A program made the translations under genes and the position numbers. From NCBI GenBank assembly GCA_958436175.1, contig CAUBJF010000011.1, forward strand, positions 19,951 through 83,950: a stretch of 64,000 nucleotides of DNA. The letters run 5' to 3'. The notes beneath the pieces were generated by a model. It had not been told where the DNA came from and did not search any database. It worked only from the letters and a program-made list of their open reading frames with translations. Positions 41,351 to 49,503 of the stretch are shown here, piece by piece; position 1 is the stretch's first letter, and the number at the start of each line of letters is the position of its first letter. The stretch is from an uncultured Muribaculaceae bacterium (GTDB lineage: Bacteria; Bacteroidota; Bacteroidia; Bacteroidales; Muribaculaceae).

Positions 41351-41364
41351 CACACATTCCGCAC

Positions 41365-43029
41365 ATGAAAAAATATATCTTTGCTCTTATATTCTCAGCC
41401 ATGTTCTCTGGGGCGTTTGCCCAGGATCTTCCGGAGAACTATCCCGGCTACAGACTTGAATTCTCCGAGGAATTTGACCAGGGAACTGTTCCCGATGCCG
41501 AACGCTGGCAGTTCGAGACCGGAATGCGCCGAAACCATGAGGACCAGGTCTATACTACTAATAATGCTACCATCGCAGACGGATGCCTTGTCATCGAGGC
41601 TCGCAAAGAAAAAACCTTGAATCCCGACTACGAGCGTTACTCGAGCGACTGGAACAAGAAAAACAAATACGGAGAATACTCCTCAGCATCCATCATCCTG
41701 AAAAACCCCTACCGCTATCACTACGGGGTGTACGAGGTGCGTGCCAAAATACCTGTAGGCTCCGGCTACTGGCCTGCCATATGGGGATGCGGCGACACCT
41801 ACGAATGGCCCTACAACGGAGAGCTCGATATTATGGAATACTATGGAGACGCCATCCATGCAAACCTCGCATGGGGCTCGAACAACCGCTGGCAGGCTTC
41901 ATGGTCGAGTAAAGCACCGAAAATGAATGAATTTGAAGGGGATTTCGCTGATAAATTCCATGTCTGGCGTACAGAATGGGACCACAACAGCCTCAGGATA
42001 TACCTGGATGACCGGCTCATCAACGAAACCGACCTCGACCGCACCGTCAACCCCAATCCCGGGCAGCCCTGGTATAACGTCGACGGCTACAATCCGTACC
42101 GTGACCCGAACAACAAGTTCGGCGTATGGCTCAACCTCGCCCTTGGCGGCGATAACGGCGGTTCCCTCGCCAACACCGTCTTCCCGGCACAATATCTTGT
42201 GGACTATGTTCGTGTCTATGTCCCCGAGACAGCAGATGCTCCTTTGCAGTACCGTATCGCCAAGGCTCAGAAGCTGCTTGATGACAACAGCACCAGCGGC
42301 AAGTTCCCCGAGTCCGCCAACGAAGCTCTGGCTGCGGCGATAGCGGAAGCCAGATCCCTTCTCGGTGCCACTGACAACGATGTAATCGACCCGGCTCTCG
42401 ACGCTCTGCAGAACGCTATGGATAATTATCTCAAATCGATGCCCAATCCCTGCGCCGACGGCGGCACTTTCCGCTTCCGTCATATCCTGTCGGGATGCAC
42501 TCTCTCCTCGGGGTGGTTTGAGAACGAAGAGTGCGTCATCATCACCGACAACGGTGCCTCCGACTATCATCAGGATTTCACTTTCGTCGAGGCTCCCGGT
42601 GTAGCTAAGACAAAAGGTATGAACATGCGTACGGACGACGGCAAATACGTCTACCGCGACAGCTGGAATCTTCGTGTCACCGACAGGAGCGACCGTCTTG
42701 CCGAGAACAATTTTCTCTTCAAAGTCGAGACAGCCGAAGGCTATCTTATCATCAAGAACCTTGGGTCCAATAAATATTTCGGAACCGACACTAATGTTGC
42801 ATGGAGCCATGTCTACTCCGACAAACCTGGCTTAGGTGTTCGCAGCAATTACTTCGAACTCATCAGTACGACGGGCATTTCGGATGTCGCTGTCGATGAG
42901 CCAGCCCCTGAGGTATCGTCAGTATATAATCTTCAGGGCATCCGCGTGGGCGGCAGCCTCGAGGATGTTCAGGCCGGAGGCATGTATATCGTCGTACGTG
43001 GCAATCATGCCGAGAAAATCGTCAAGTGA
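41365..43029 (+). CDS. Glycoside hydrolase family 16 with FIVAR domain and T9SS-like tail
   Basis: A 554-residue secreted enzyme. A signal peptide (SGAFAQ) is followed by a GH16 beta-jelly-roll at about residues 25-285 with the catalytic motif GELDIMEYYG; Glu153 is the expected nucleophile and Glu158 the acid/base. A FIVAR-like helical segment follows (about 295-365), then a beta-rich accessory domain, and a C-terminal tail (VYNLQGIRV, then GMYIVVRGN). GH16 enzymes of this motif type cleave internal beta-1,3 or beta-1,4 links in laminarin, mixed-linkage glucan or beta-1,3-galactan. Paired with a GH43 enzyme, beta-1,3-galactan (arabinogalactan) or laminarin-like glycan is likely. The GH43 gene starts 2 nt after its stop. 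Confidence 0.92.
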   Translation: MKKYIFALIFSAMFSGAFAQDLPENYPGYRLEFSEEFDQGTVPDAERWQFETGMRRNHEDQVYTTNNATIADGCLVIEARKEKTLNPDYERYSSDWNKKNKYGEYSSASIILKNPYRYHYGVYEVRAKIPVGSGYWPAIWGCGDTYEWPYNGELDIMEYYGDAIHANLAWGSNNRWQASWSSKAPKMNEFEGDFADKFHVWRTEWDHNSLRIYLDDRLINETDLDRTVNPNPGQPWYNVDGYNPYRDPNNKFGVWLNLALGGDNGGSLANTVFPAQYLVDYVRVYVPETADAPLQYRIAKAQKLLDDNSTSGKFPESANEALAAAIAEARSLLGATDNDVIDPALDALQNAMDNYLKSMPNPCADGGTFRFRHILSGCTLSSGWFENEECVIITDNGASDYHQDFTFVEAPGVAKTKGMNMRTDDGKYVYRDSWNLRVTDRSDRLAENNFLFKVETAEGYLIIKNLGSNKYFGTDTNVAWSHVYSDKPGLGVRSNYFELISTTGISDVAVDEPAPEVSSVYNLQGIRVGGSLEDVQAGGMYIVVRGNHAEKIVK

Positions 43030-43031
43030 TC

Positions 43032-44066
43032 ATGTTCAGGACTGGAATTGTTCTCTTAATGACCTTTATGGCCTGTCTGGCAGCCTTTGCCGACGATCCT
43101 TCACTGGATTCGGCTATCACGGCTCCATTTGTGCAGGGAGAGAAATGGCTTGATACTGATGGAAACCCCATTAATGCCCATGGGGCAGGTATGCTGTATC
43201 ATAACGGTACATACTATATGTATGGCGAATACAAGGTTGGCAAGACCGTGCTGCCGGAATGGGCTACTTGGGAATGTTACCGGACGGATGTCACCGGTGT
43301 CAGCTGCTATTCCTCCAAAGACCTGAGGAACTGGAAATTTGAAGGGCTTGCCCTTGAAGCCAGCGACGACCCTGCACATGACCTTCACGCATCGAAAGTT
43401 CTTGAACGTCCCAAGGTTGTCTATAATTCAAATACAGGTAAGTTTGTGATGTGGGCCCATGTCGAGAGTGCGGACTATTCCAAGGCTGCGGCCGGTGTCG
43501 CTGTCTCCGACACCCCGACTGGGCCTTTCACGTATCTTGGCAGTTTCCGTCCTAACGATGCCATGAGCCGCGACCAGACGGTTTTTGTCGATGACGATGG
43601 CAAGGCATACCAATTTGCTTCGTCGGAAAACAACGCCACTATGTATATCAACGAACTGACAGACGATTATCTAAGGCCAACGGGAAAGTTTACGCGCAAC
43701 TTTATCGGGGATAGCCGCGAGGCTCCCGCTGTGTTCAAACGCGACGGAAAATATTACGTCCTGACATCAGGTTGCTCGGGCTGGGATCCTAATTCTGCGC
43801 AGATTGCCGTCGCCGACAATATCATGGGTCCCTGGACAGTGCTCGGCGACCCTTGCAGGGGCACCGATGCCGACAAGACTTTCTATGCCCAGAGTACCTA
43901 CGTCCTCCCTGTGGTCGGTCCGGACGGCACTTATCTGGCCATGTTCGACAGATGGGAAAAAACCGACCTCCAAGATTCAAGATACGTCTGGCTTCCGATA
44001 GAATGGTTGCAGGACGGCACGCCGACCATCCCATGGAAGGAAACGGTCGAGATTCCAACTAATTGA
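43032..44066 (+). CDS. Glycoside hydrolase family 43-like enzyme
   Basis: A 344-residue protein from the ATG at 43032; a GTG at 43026 is also in frame. A hydrophobic N-terminus (LLMTFMACLAAFADD) serves as export signal, possibly lipidated at the Cys. The rest is a five-bladed propeller with INAHGAGMLYHNGTYYMYGE, VLERPKVVYN, VFVDDDGKAYQFAS and SREAPAVFKRDGKYYVLTSG. These are typical of the GH43 subgroup that contains exo-beta-1,3-galactanases (GH43_24 and relatives). Subfamily assignment is from memory of motifs and is tentative. As last gene of the PUL it would trim products of the GH16 endo-enzyme. Confidence 0.88.
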   Translation: MFRTGIVLLMTFMACLAAFADDPSLDSAITAPFVQGEKWLDTDGNPINAHGAGMLYHNGTYYMYGEYKVGKTVLPEWATWECYRTDVTGVSCYSSKDLRNWKFEGLALEASDDPAHDLHASKVLERPKVVYNSNTGKFVMWAHVESADYSKAAAGVAVSDTPTGPFTYLGSFRPNDAMSRDQTVFVDDDGKAYQFASSENNATMYINELTDDYLRPTGKFTRNFIGDSREAPAVFKRDGKYYVLTSGCSGWDPNSAQIAVADNIMGPWTVLGDPCRGTDADKTFYAQSTYVLPVVGPDGTYLAMFDRWEKTDLQDSRYVWLPIEWLQDGTPTIPWKETVEIPTN

Positions 44067-44369
44067 CACACAATAGGTATCTGTAAAGGGAAAAGATTGT
44101 TTTAGGTTTATTTCATTAAGAGCAAAAATCCCATCTGCAACCTATTCATTGTATAAAATTTCTATATCTCTCCATTGTCTTGATTTCCCTGGATTTGTCC
44201 GTGATCTTGGTTTACCAGCCGCCGTCATGTCGGGCAAACTGGTAGATAGAATAATAATAGCTGGTTAGTTATTGCAGTATTTGATATATCAACCATAGCC
44301 CTTATGTTACCATAATATTTTGTGGGTAAATATGGGCTTAATATTTGAGATATTGTCGAGTAAAGGGTA
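44067..44369. other. A/T-rich intergenic region after the PUL
   Basis: About 300 nt without a credible gene between the GH43 stop and the frdB terminator. It holds an imperfect hairpin (AGCCC..GTTACC at 44307-44321 against GGTAAATATGGGCT at 44335-44348) that could end the PUL transcript, although no T-run follows. Otherwise I see nothing. Confidence 0.4.
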
Positions 44370-44408
44370 AAAAAGCAACGCGGCGACAGGAATCCTGTCG
44401 CCGCGTTG
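44370..44408 (-). terminator. Strong intrinsic terminator of the frd/sdh operon
   Basis: A 14-15 bp near-perfect stem (CAACGCGGCGACAGG with its complement, 44376-44408) followed on the minus strand by CTTTTTTA. It lies 21 nt after the frdB stop. Confidence 0.95.
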
Positions 44409-44429
44409 GCTATTGGGTGATGCTGAAGT

Positions 44430-45185
44430 TTATTCAGAGCATTTTGCGTTGATGAATTCGCGGTTGAGACGTGCGATGTTGCTCAGCGAGATGTTCTTGG
44501 GGCATTCGGCGGCGCAGGCACCGGTGTTGGTACAGTTGCCGAAGCCGAGTTCGTCCATCTTGCGTACCATTGCGCGGGCACGGCGTTTGCGTTCCACCTG
44601 ACCCTGGGGAAGGAGTGCGAACTGGCTGACCTTTGCGGATACGAAGAGCATAGCGGAACCGTTCTTGCAGGCTGCCACGCATGCGCCGCAGCCGATACAT
44701 GTTGCGGAGTCCATCGCTGTGTCGGCGATTTCCTTGCTGATGGGAAGGTTGTTGGCATCCTGGGCACCGCCGCAGTTGAAGCTGACGTAGCCGCCGGCCT
44801 GCTGGATCTGGTCGAAGGCGTTGCGGTTGACCATGAGGTCGCGGATTACGGGGAATGCTGCCGAGCGCCAGGGTTCGATGGTGATAGTCTCGCCGTCGTG
44901 GAACTTGCGCATGTGGAGCTGGCATGTTGTGATGCCCTGGACGGGGCCGTGGGGATGTCCGTTGATATAGAGCGAGCACATACCGCAGATGCCTTCGCGG
45001 CAGTCGTTGTCGAATACTACGGGTTCCTCGCCTTTTTCAACAAGCTGCTGATTGAGCATGTCCAGCATTTCGAGGAAGCTGCTACCTGTCGACACATTGT
45101 CGAGATGGTAGTTGACGAACTGTCCTTTTTCCTTGGGACCACGTTGACGCCAAATTTTCAGGTTTACGCTGATTGTATGTTCCAT
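44430..45185 (-). CDS. frdB: Fumarate reductase/succinate dehydrogenase iron-sulfur subunit
   Basis: A 251-residue electron-transfer subunit on the cytoplasmic face of the membrane complex. The plant-type 2Fe-2S motif CREGICGMC is near residue 65. The C-terminal half carries CIGCGACVAACKNGS and CTNTGACAAECPKN for the 4Fe-4S and 3Fe-4S centres. The frame is open 10 codons upstream, but MEHTISVNLKIWRQ is the canonical start, 62 nt after the flavoprotein stop. In gut Bacteroidales this complex works mainly as fumarate reductase making succinate; direction cannot be told from sequence. Confidence 0.96.
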   Translation of the reverse strand: MEHTISVNLKIWRQRGPKEKGQFVNYHLDNVSTGSSFLEMLDMLNQQLVEKGEEPVVFDNDCREGICGMCSLYINGHPHGPVQGITTCQLHMRKFHDGETITIEPWRSAAFPVIRDLMVNRNAFDQIQQAGGYVSFNCGGAQDANNLPISKEIADTAMDSATCIGCGACVAACKNGSAMLFVSAKVSQFALLPQGQVERKRRARAMVRKMDELGFGNCTNTGACAAECPKNISLSNIARLNREFINAKCSE

Positions 45186-45247
45186 AATATTATATGTAGT
45201 GTATTTGGTAGGCACCGTTGAGGACAGCGGTGCCCCGTGGTTTATTT

Positions 45248-47275
45248 TTAGGACTTGTAGTTACGTGTCTGTACCTGGATTGCTTCGTACTTGAGGGGCT
45301 CCTTGATGAGGATAGGCTTCTCGTCGTCGCCGGTGTACTTCCAGCAGGATACATACATGTACTCGTCGTCGCGGCGGGCAGCCTCGCCGTCCGGTGTCTG
45401 GTATTCTTCGCGGAAGTGTGCGCCGCAGGATTCGTTGCGGTTCAGTGCGTCGATAGCCATCATCTTGGCGATGACGAGGAAGTCTTCAAGACGGAGTGCC
45501 TTTTCGAGCTCGGTATTGAGGTCGTCGGCCTTACCAACGATGCGGAGATCGGTGTAGAATTCCTTGCGTACTTCTTCGATTTCGTCGAGGGCTTTGACGA
45601 GTCCCTGGAGGGTACGGCCCATGCCGACGAGGTTCCACATTACGTGGCCGAGGCGCTTGTGGATTTCATCGGGGCTCTTGGTACCCTTGATGTCCATGAG
45701 CTTCTGGATACGAGCGCGGACGCCAGCCTCTGCTTTGTCGAATTCGGGTGCGTCGGTCTTGAAGCGAGGCACTTTGATCTGGTCGCTGAGGTAGTTCTGC
45801 ATGGTGTAGGGAAGTACGAAGTAACCGTCGGCAAGACCCTGCATGAGGGCGGATGCACCGAGGCGGTTTGCGCCGTGGTCGGAGAAGTTGCATTCGCCGA
45901 TAGCGAAGAGGCCCTTGATGGATGTCTGGAGTTCGTAGTCGACCCAGATACCGCCCATAGTGTAGTGGCTGGCGGGGAAGATCATCATAGGAGTCTCATA
46001 GGGGTTGTCGTCCGATATCATCTGGTACATATCGAAGAGGTTGCCGTAGCGGTCGCGGACAACATCTTTGCCGAGGCGGTCGATAGCGTACTTGAAGTCG
46101 AGGTAGACGGCGTTGCCTGTACCTACGCCGTAGCCTGCGTCGCAGCGTTCCTTGGCGGCACGGCTGGCGATGTCGCGGGGGCAGAGGTTACCGAAGGCGG
46201 GATAGCGGCGTTCGAGATAGAAGTCGCGGTCCTCGTCGGGGATATCGGTCGGTTTCTTTTTGCCTGCGCGGATTGCTTCTGCATCTTCTTTCTTTGCAGG
46301 TACCCAGATGCGGCCGTCGTTACGGAGGGATTCGCTCATGAGTGTGAGCTTGCTCTGGTCTTCGCCGTGGACGGGGATACATGTGGGGTGGATCTGTGTG
46401 AAGGCGAGGTTGGCGAGGTAAGCGCCTTTCTTGAATGCCTGGATGGCGGCGGAGCCGTTGCAGCCCATGGCGTTTGTCGAGAGGAAGAATGCACGTCCGT
46501 AGCCGCCTGTTGCGAGGACTACGGCATGAGCGGCGTAGCGTTCGATTTCGCCGGTGATGAGGTTGCGGACGATGATACCGCGGGCACGGCCGTCGATGAT
46601 GACGATGTCGAGCATTTCGCGACGGTTGAAGGAGCGTACTGTTCCCTTGTTGATCTGACGGTTGAGCGAGCTGTACGCGCCGAGCAGGAGCTGCTGGCCT
46701 GTCTGGCCTTTGGCATAGAATGTACGGCTCACCTGTGCGCCGCCGAAGGAACGGTTGGCAAGGAGGCCGCCGTATTCACGTGCGAAAGGCACGCCCTGCT
46801 GTACGCACTGGTCGATGATGTTGTTCGACACTTCGGCAAGACGGTAGACGTTGGCTTCGCGCGAACGGAAGTCGCCGCCCTTGACGGTGTCGTAGAAGAG
46901 ACGGTAGACGGAGTCGCCGTCGTTCTGGTAGTTCTTGGCTGCATTGATACCGCCCTGTGCTGCGATAGAGTGTGCGCGGCGGGGGCTGTCCTGGATGCAG
47001 AAGTTATATACGTTGAAGCCCATTTCGCCGAGGGTGGAGGCTGCCGATGCGCCTGCGAGGCCGGTGCCGACGACGATGATGTCGAGGTTGCGCTTGTTGG
47101 CCGGGTTCACCAGGTGCTGGTGGGCTTTGTAATTGGTCCATTTCTCAGCGATAGGACCTTCCGGAATCTTGGAGTCGATCGTGTATTCAGGCAGTTTGCC
47201 GCTTTCGATGTCGGCGAAATCATGCATGATAGGGCTGGAATCGATCATGCCCTCAAGGTTGAGTTTCTGTGCCAT
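45248..47275 (-). CDS. frdA: Fumarate reductase/succinate dehydrogenase flavoprotein subunit
   Basis: A 675-residue catalytic subunit with covalently bound FAD. The Rossmann loop is VGTGLAGASAASTLGEMG near residue 70, and HSIAAQGGINAAKNYQNDGD includes the FAD-attachment His region. The active-site segment FTQIHPTCIPVHGE and the late GGIWVDYELQTSIKGLFAIGE are intact. The long B-type form (about 650-680 residues) pairs with a single cytochrome b subunit, as found here. It lies 12 nt after the cytochrome b gene. A very long opposite-strand open frame over it is a codon-bias artefact. Confidence 0.97.
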   Translation of the reverse strand: MAQKLNLEGMIDSSPIMHDFADIESGKLPEYTIDSKIPEGPIAEKWTNYKAHQHLVNPANKRNLDIIVVGTGLAGASAASTLGEMGFNVYNFCIQDSPRRAHSIAAQGGINAAKNYQNDGDSVYRLFYDTVKGGDFRSREANVYRLAEVSNNIIDQCVQQGVPFAREYGGLLANRSFGGAQVSRTFYAKGQTGQQLLLGAYSSLNRQINKGTVRSFNRREMLDIVIIDGRARGIIVRNLITGEIERYAAHAVVLATGGYGRAFFLSTNAMGCNGSAAIQAFKKGAYLANLAFTQIHPTCIPVHGEDQSKLTLMSESLRNDGRIWVPAKKEDAEAIRAGKKKPTDIPDEDRDFYLERRYPAFGNLCPRDIASRAAKERCDAGYGVGTGNAVYLDFKYAIDRLGKDVVRDRYGNLFDMYQMISDDNPYETPMMIFPASHYTMGGIWVDYELQTSIKGLFAIGECNFSDHGANRLGASALMQGLADGYFVLPYTMQNYLSDQIKVPRFKTDAPEFDKAEAGVRARIQKLMDIKGTKSPDEIHKRLGHVMWNLVGMGRTLQGLVKALDEIEEVRKEFYTDLRIVGKADDLNTELEKALRLEDFLVIAKMMAIDALNRNESCGAHFREEYQTPDGEAARRDDEYMYVSCWKYTGDDEKPILIKEPLKYEAIQVQTRNYKS

Positions 47276-47287
47276 ATCACTGATAGC

Positions 47288-48301
47288 TTATTTGTTGTCG
47301 GAATTTTTCTGTGTTTGAACGTTTTTGGCATGCTCGACATTGCCTCGTACGTAGCTTGCGAACTGGGGAAGCTGCATGAGGATGGGGGTCTTGATGCCGG
47401 GAGCCTGGATGGAGGCGTACTTGTCGATGGCTTCAGCCATGTTGGCATAGTCCTCGCCTTCGTTGACCCAGAAGTTGATACGTGCTTCGTTGTCGTTCTG
47501 GTCGATGGCGGCTGCTGTGTTCTGGAAGTCTTCGATGAGAGCTTCGGCCTTATTGCTCCAGTATTCGCCGTACTGTTCCTGGAGGGCTGGATCGGTAATA
47601 TAGTCACCTTTCTGTGCCTTGACGGTGAAGACGATGGCCTGTGCCACGAACAGAAGGACTACGATGCTTGTCCACCAGCATGCGATTTTCTTGAGGCGGG
47701 GCAGCCAGGTGATGTTGTTCCAGCCGATGGTCTGGAACATCGACCAGAAGCCGTGGTTCATATGGAACCAGAGGGCTACGAAACCGATAATGTAGACAAC
47801 GGGTGTCCACCACTGTTCGAAAGCAAGCTGTAGGAAGAGAGTACCGAACTGGGGTGCGGCGGGTGCTTCTGCAACGGTGGGAAGCACGTCGAGTTCATGA
47901 TGGAGGAGCTCCTGGAGCTGCATCTTGGACCAGAACTGTACCATGTGGACGCACAGGAAGGCCAGCACGACGATACCCAGGACGAGCATGTTTTTCGACG
48001 ACCATTCAACGCCGGGATAGTGGGCGTTGACTTTGTAACGGTCATTGCCGCGTGCCTTGCGGTTCTGGACGGTAAGCCACAACGCATAGACGATATGGAT
48101 GATGAACAGCAGGGCGAGACCCATGGATGCGATCAAGGCATACCAGTTAGCTCCTAAAAACTCGCAGACAGCGTTATAGGCTGTCGGCCAGCAAAGGGCT
48201 ACCGCATTCATCAGAACGTGAAAAGTTACGAATAGGACAAGGCAGATGCCCGTGATGGCCATCACGAACTTCCTTCCTATAGATGAGCTTGTTAACCACA
48301 T
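47288..48301 (-). CDS. frdC: Fumarate reductase/succinate dehydrogenase cytochrome b subunit, extended
   Basis: The membrane anchor of the complex, with five predicted helices (MVITGICLVLFVTFHVLMN, the second around ALIASMGLALLFIIHIVYAL, then further ones up to about residue 230) and several His suitable for haem ligation. It exchanges electrons with menaquinone. At 337 residues it is clearly longer than the roughly 230 I expect for this subunit. The extra 100 or so C-terminal residues (from KAQKGDYITDPALQEQYGEYW on) are soluble, acidic and helical, with no known domain. First gene of the frdCAB operon; promoter at 48360-48392. Confidence 0.92.
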   Translation of the reverse strand: MWLTSSSIGRKFVMAITGICLVLFVTFHVLMNAVALCWPTAYNAVCEFLGANWYALIASMGLALLFIIHIVYALWLTVQNRKARGNDRYKVNAHYPGVEWSSKNMLVLGIVVLAFLCVHMVQFWSKMQLQELLHHELDVLPTVAEAPAAPQFGTLFLQLAFEQWWTPVVYIIGFVALWFHMNHGFWSMFQTIGWNNITWLPRLKKIACWWTSIVVLLFVAQAIVFTVKAQKGDYITDPALQEQYGEYWSNKAEALIEDFQNTAAAIDQNDNEARINFWVNEGEDYANMAEAIDKYASIQAPGIKTPILMQLPQFASYVRGNVEHAKNVQTQKNSDNK

Positions 48302-48359
48302 AAGATGATTGATTTTTTATTGATTTGTGAAATGTGTGTTTGTCTTGGGCTTAATTTTA

Positions 48360-48392
48360 TGCAAATTTAGTGAACTTTCGTCACCATAGCAA
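48360..48392 (-). promoter_or_regulatory. Promoter of the frdCAB operon
   Basis: Minus strand TTG (48390-48392), 20 nt, then TAAATTTGCA (48360-48369), about 60 nt before the frdC ATG. It is a good consensus match. Confidence 0.72.
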
Positions 48393-48504
48393 CTAAATCA
48401 TCAAAAAAAACAGTCACGCGCCTTCCTGAACCTTTTTCTTCTTTTCGGGACCCGGCTTTTCAAATGTATGATGCTTTATCATCAAGAATAATCTCCTGCA
48501 ATCT

Positions 48505-48774
48505 TTATTTGTGAGTGAGAGATTCTCTCTTTTCTCTCTCTTCTTTAAGTTCTTTAATTTCTTTATATTCTTTGTTTGTGTCAACTAAGTTGTAAACCAA
48601 GGTGTCAACTAAGCTGTCCATTATGGTGTCAACCAAGGTGCCAGGTAGGCTCATATAAATTACAATTATACAGGTGGTTATGTCGGCGATTGGCCTGTCA
48701 ATGATTTGATGCCAGGATGGGTCTGTTTCTCGTTCGGTTTGTGAGAATATGGTTTTGAGTATTGGATTGTTCAT
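48505..48774 (-). CDS. Small hypothetical protein with LVDT tetrapeptide repeats
   Basis: An 89-residue frame from the ATG at 48774, chosen because a -7 promoter element (48798-48806) lies just upstream; the frame itself is open to 48843. The N-terminal half (MNNPILKTIFSQTERE, then WHQIIDRPIADITTCII) matches nothing I know. The middle is a run of LVDT-like tetrapeptides encoded by a 12-bp tandem repeat. The tail is a charged, probably helical NKEYKEIKELKEEREKRE. Similar repeat-plus-charged tails occur in some Bacteroidetes plasmid or phage replication proteins, so it might be a fragment of such a gene. Expression is suggested only by the promoter. Confidence 0.45.
   Translation of the reverse strand: MNNPILKTIFSQTERETDPSWHQIIDRPIADITTCIIVIYMSLPGTLVDTIMDSLVDTLVYNLVDTNKEYKEIKELKEEREKRESLTHK
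48578..48649. repeat. 72-bp tandem array of six 12-bp units
   Basis: Six units of 12 bp: GTGTCAACTAAG, TTGTAAACCAAG, GTGTCAACTAAG, CTGTCCATTATG, GTGTCAACCAAG and GTGCCAGGTAGG. Units 1, 3 and 5 are nearly identical, giving a 24-bp higher-order period. They encode LVDT-type tetrapeptides in the minus-strand small ORF. Confidence 0.85.
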
Positions 48775-48797
48775 GATGGTGCGTCTTTGGGTTACGC

Positions 48798-48806
48798 GCA
48801 AATATA
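48798..48806 (-). promoter_or_regulatory. Promoter (-7 element) of the small repeat ORF
   Basis: Minus strand TATATTTGC, 24 nt before the ATG at 48774. No clear -33 box. Confidence 0.45.
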
Positions 48807-48903
48807 AGACATCCGTAAGAGGACACACCTTCAATCCGCACATCCTGTCTCATTAACATTTCGACTTTTTCTCGTCCAAGATCAAAAAAGCATCTGTGTG
48901 GGT

Positions 48904-48935
48904 AAAAAAAGCCCCGGGCTCGGATGAGTCCGGGG
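48904..48935 (-). terminator. Intrinsic terminator after the lipoprotein gene
   Basis: CCCCGG/CCGGGG stem (48912-48935) extended by inner ACTC/GAGC-like pairs, followed on the minus strand by GCTTTTTTT. It ends the guaA-lipoprotein transcript 30 nt after the stop. Confidence 0.88.
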
Positions 48936-48964
48936 TATGTCGCTTTTCGTAGCTTGTAAGTGGT

Positions 48965-49480
48965 CTATTTGTGTTGGAGCTGAAGGATGAGCGGTTGACA
49001 GCCCTCGAAGCCATTGCGTATATAGCGCAGACATATCGATGGATTGGCAACAGCTTCGCTTTGGGTTACAGGTAGCCTGAACATGCCCTCGAAGGGATGT
49101 GGCACGGCGATTTTGTCCATCAGAACCTTGACCGAAGGAGCCTCGGGAAGTGCCATATATTCCTTGTAGGTATAGGAAGTGAAAGCCGATGTAGGACTGA
49201 TGCCACGACGGTCGAGGTACCACCCGTCGCCCAGTGAATAGGGCATCGAGGCTTCCGTCAGGTCGCTTGGAGCAGGGTAGGACACTATCTCCGTTCCGCT
49301 CTTGTCGAGGGTGACGGGCACGAGGTCTGCGCAACTTTCCGGAGCTTTATAGACTACGGCTTTAGGAAGGTAGCTGTCGGTTGCCATGTGTGCCGATGTT
49401 GCCTTGACTTCGTTTTTATGAGGGGTACATGCCCCGGCGGCAAGTGCTCCAAACATCAGTACGCCTAACATCTTGTTCAT
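48965..49480 (-). CDS. Lipoprotein of unknown function
   Basis: A 171-residue protein with a clear lipoprotein signal peptide (FGALAAGACTPH, Cys about 18). The mature part has no recognised domain; noticeable segments are SYLPKAVVYKAPE and GDGWYLDRRGISPTSAFTSYTYKEY. It lies 23 nt after guaA on the same strand and ahead of a good terminator, so it is probably co-transcribed with guaA, though no functional link is apparent. Envelope location follows from the lipobox. Confidence 0.8.
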   Translation of the reverse strand: MNKMLGVLMFGALAAGACTPHKNEVKATSAHMATDSYLPKAVVYKAPESCADLVPVTLDKSGTEIVSYPAPSDLTEASMPYSLGDGWYLDRRGISPTSAFTSYTYKEYMALPEAPSVKVLMDKIAVPHPFEGMFRLPVTQSEAVANPSICLRYIRNGFEGCQPLILQLQHK

Positions 49481-49503
49481 AGTTCTTCAGCTGTCTATGT
49501 GTC

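Noticed and set aside
44307..44348. Imperfect hairpin in the gap after the PUL as a riboswitch or small RNA.
   Set aside because: The stem has several mismatches and no promoter or T-run frames it; a loose transcript end is the simplest reading.
45218..47833. An 871-codon open frame on the plus strand, opposite frdA and frdC.
   Set aside because: It lies antisense to well-conserved flavoprotein and cytochrome genes; its Val/Asp/Glu/Cys-rich translation has no domain. It results from strong codon bias of the real genes.
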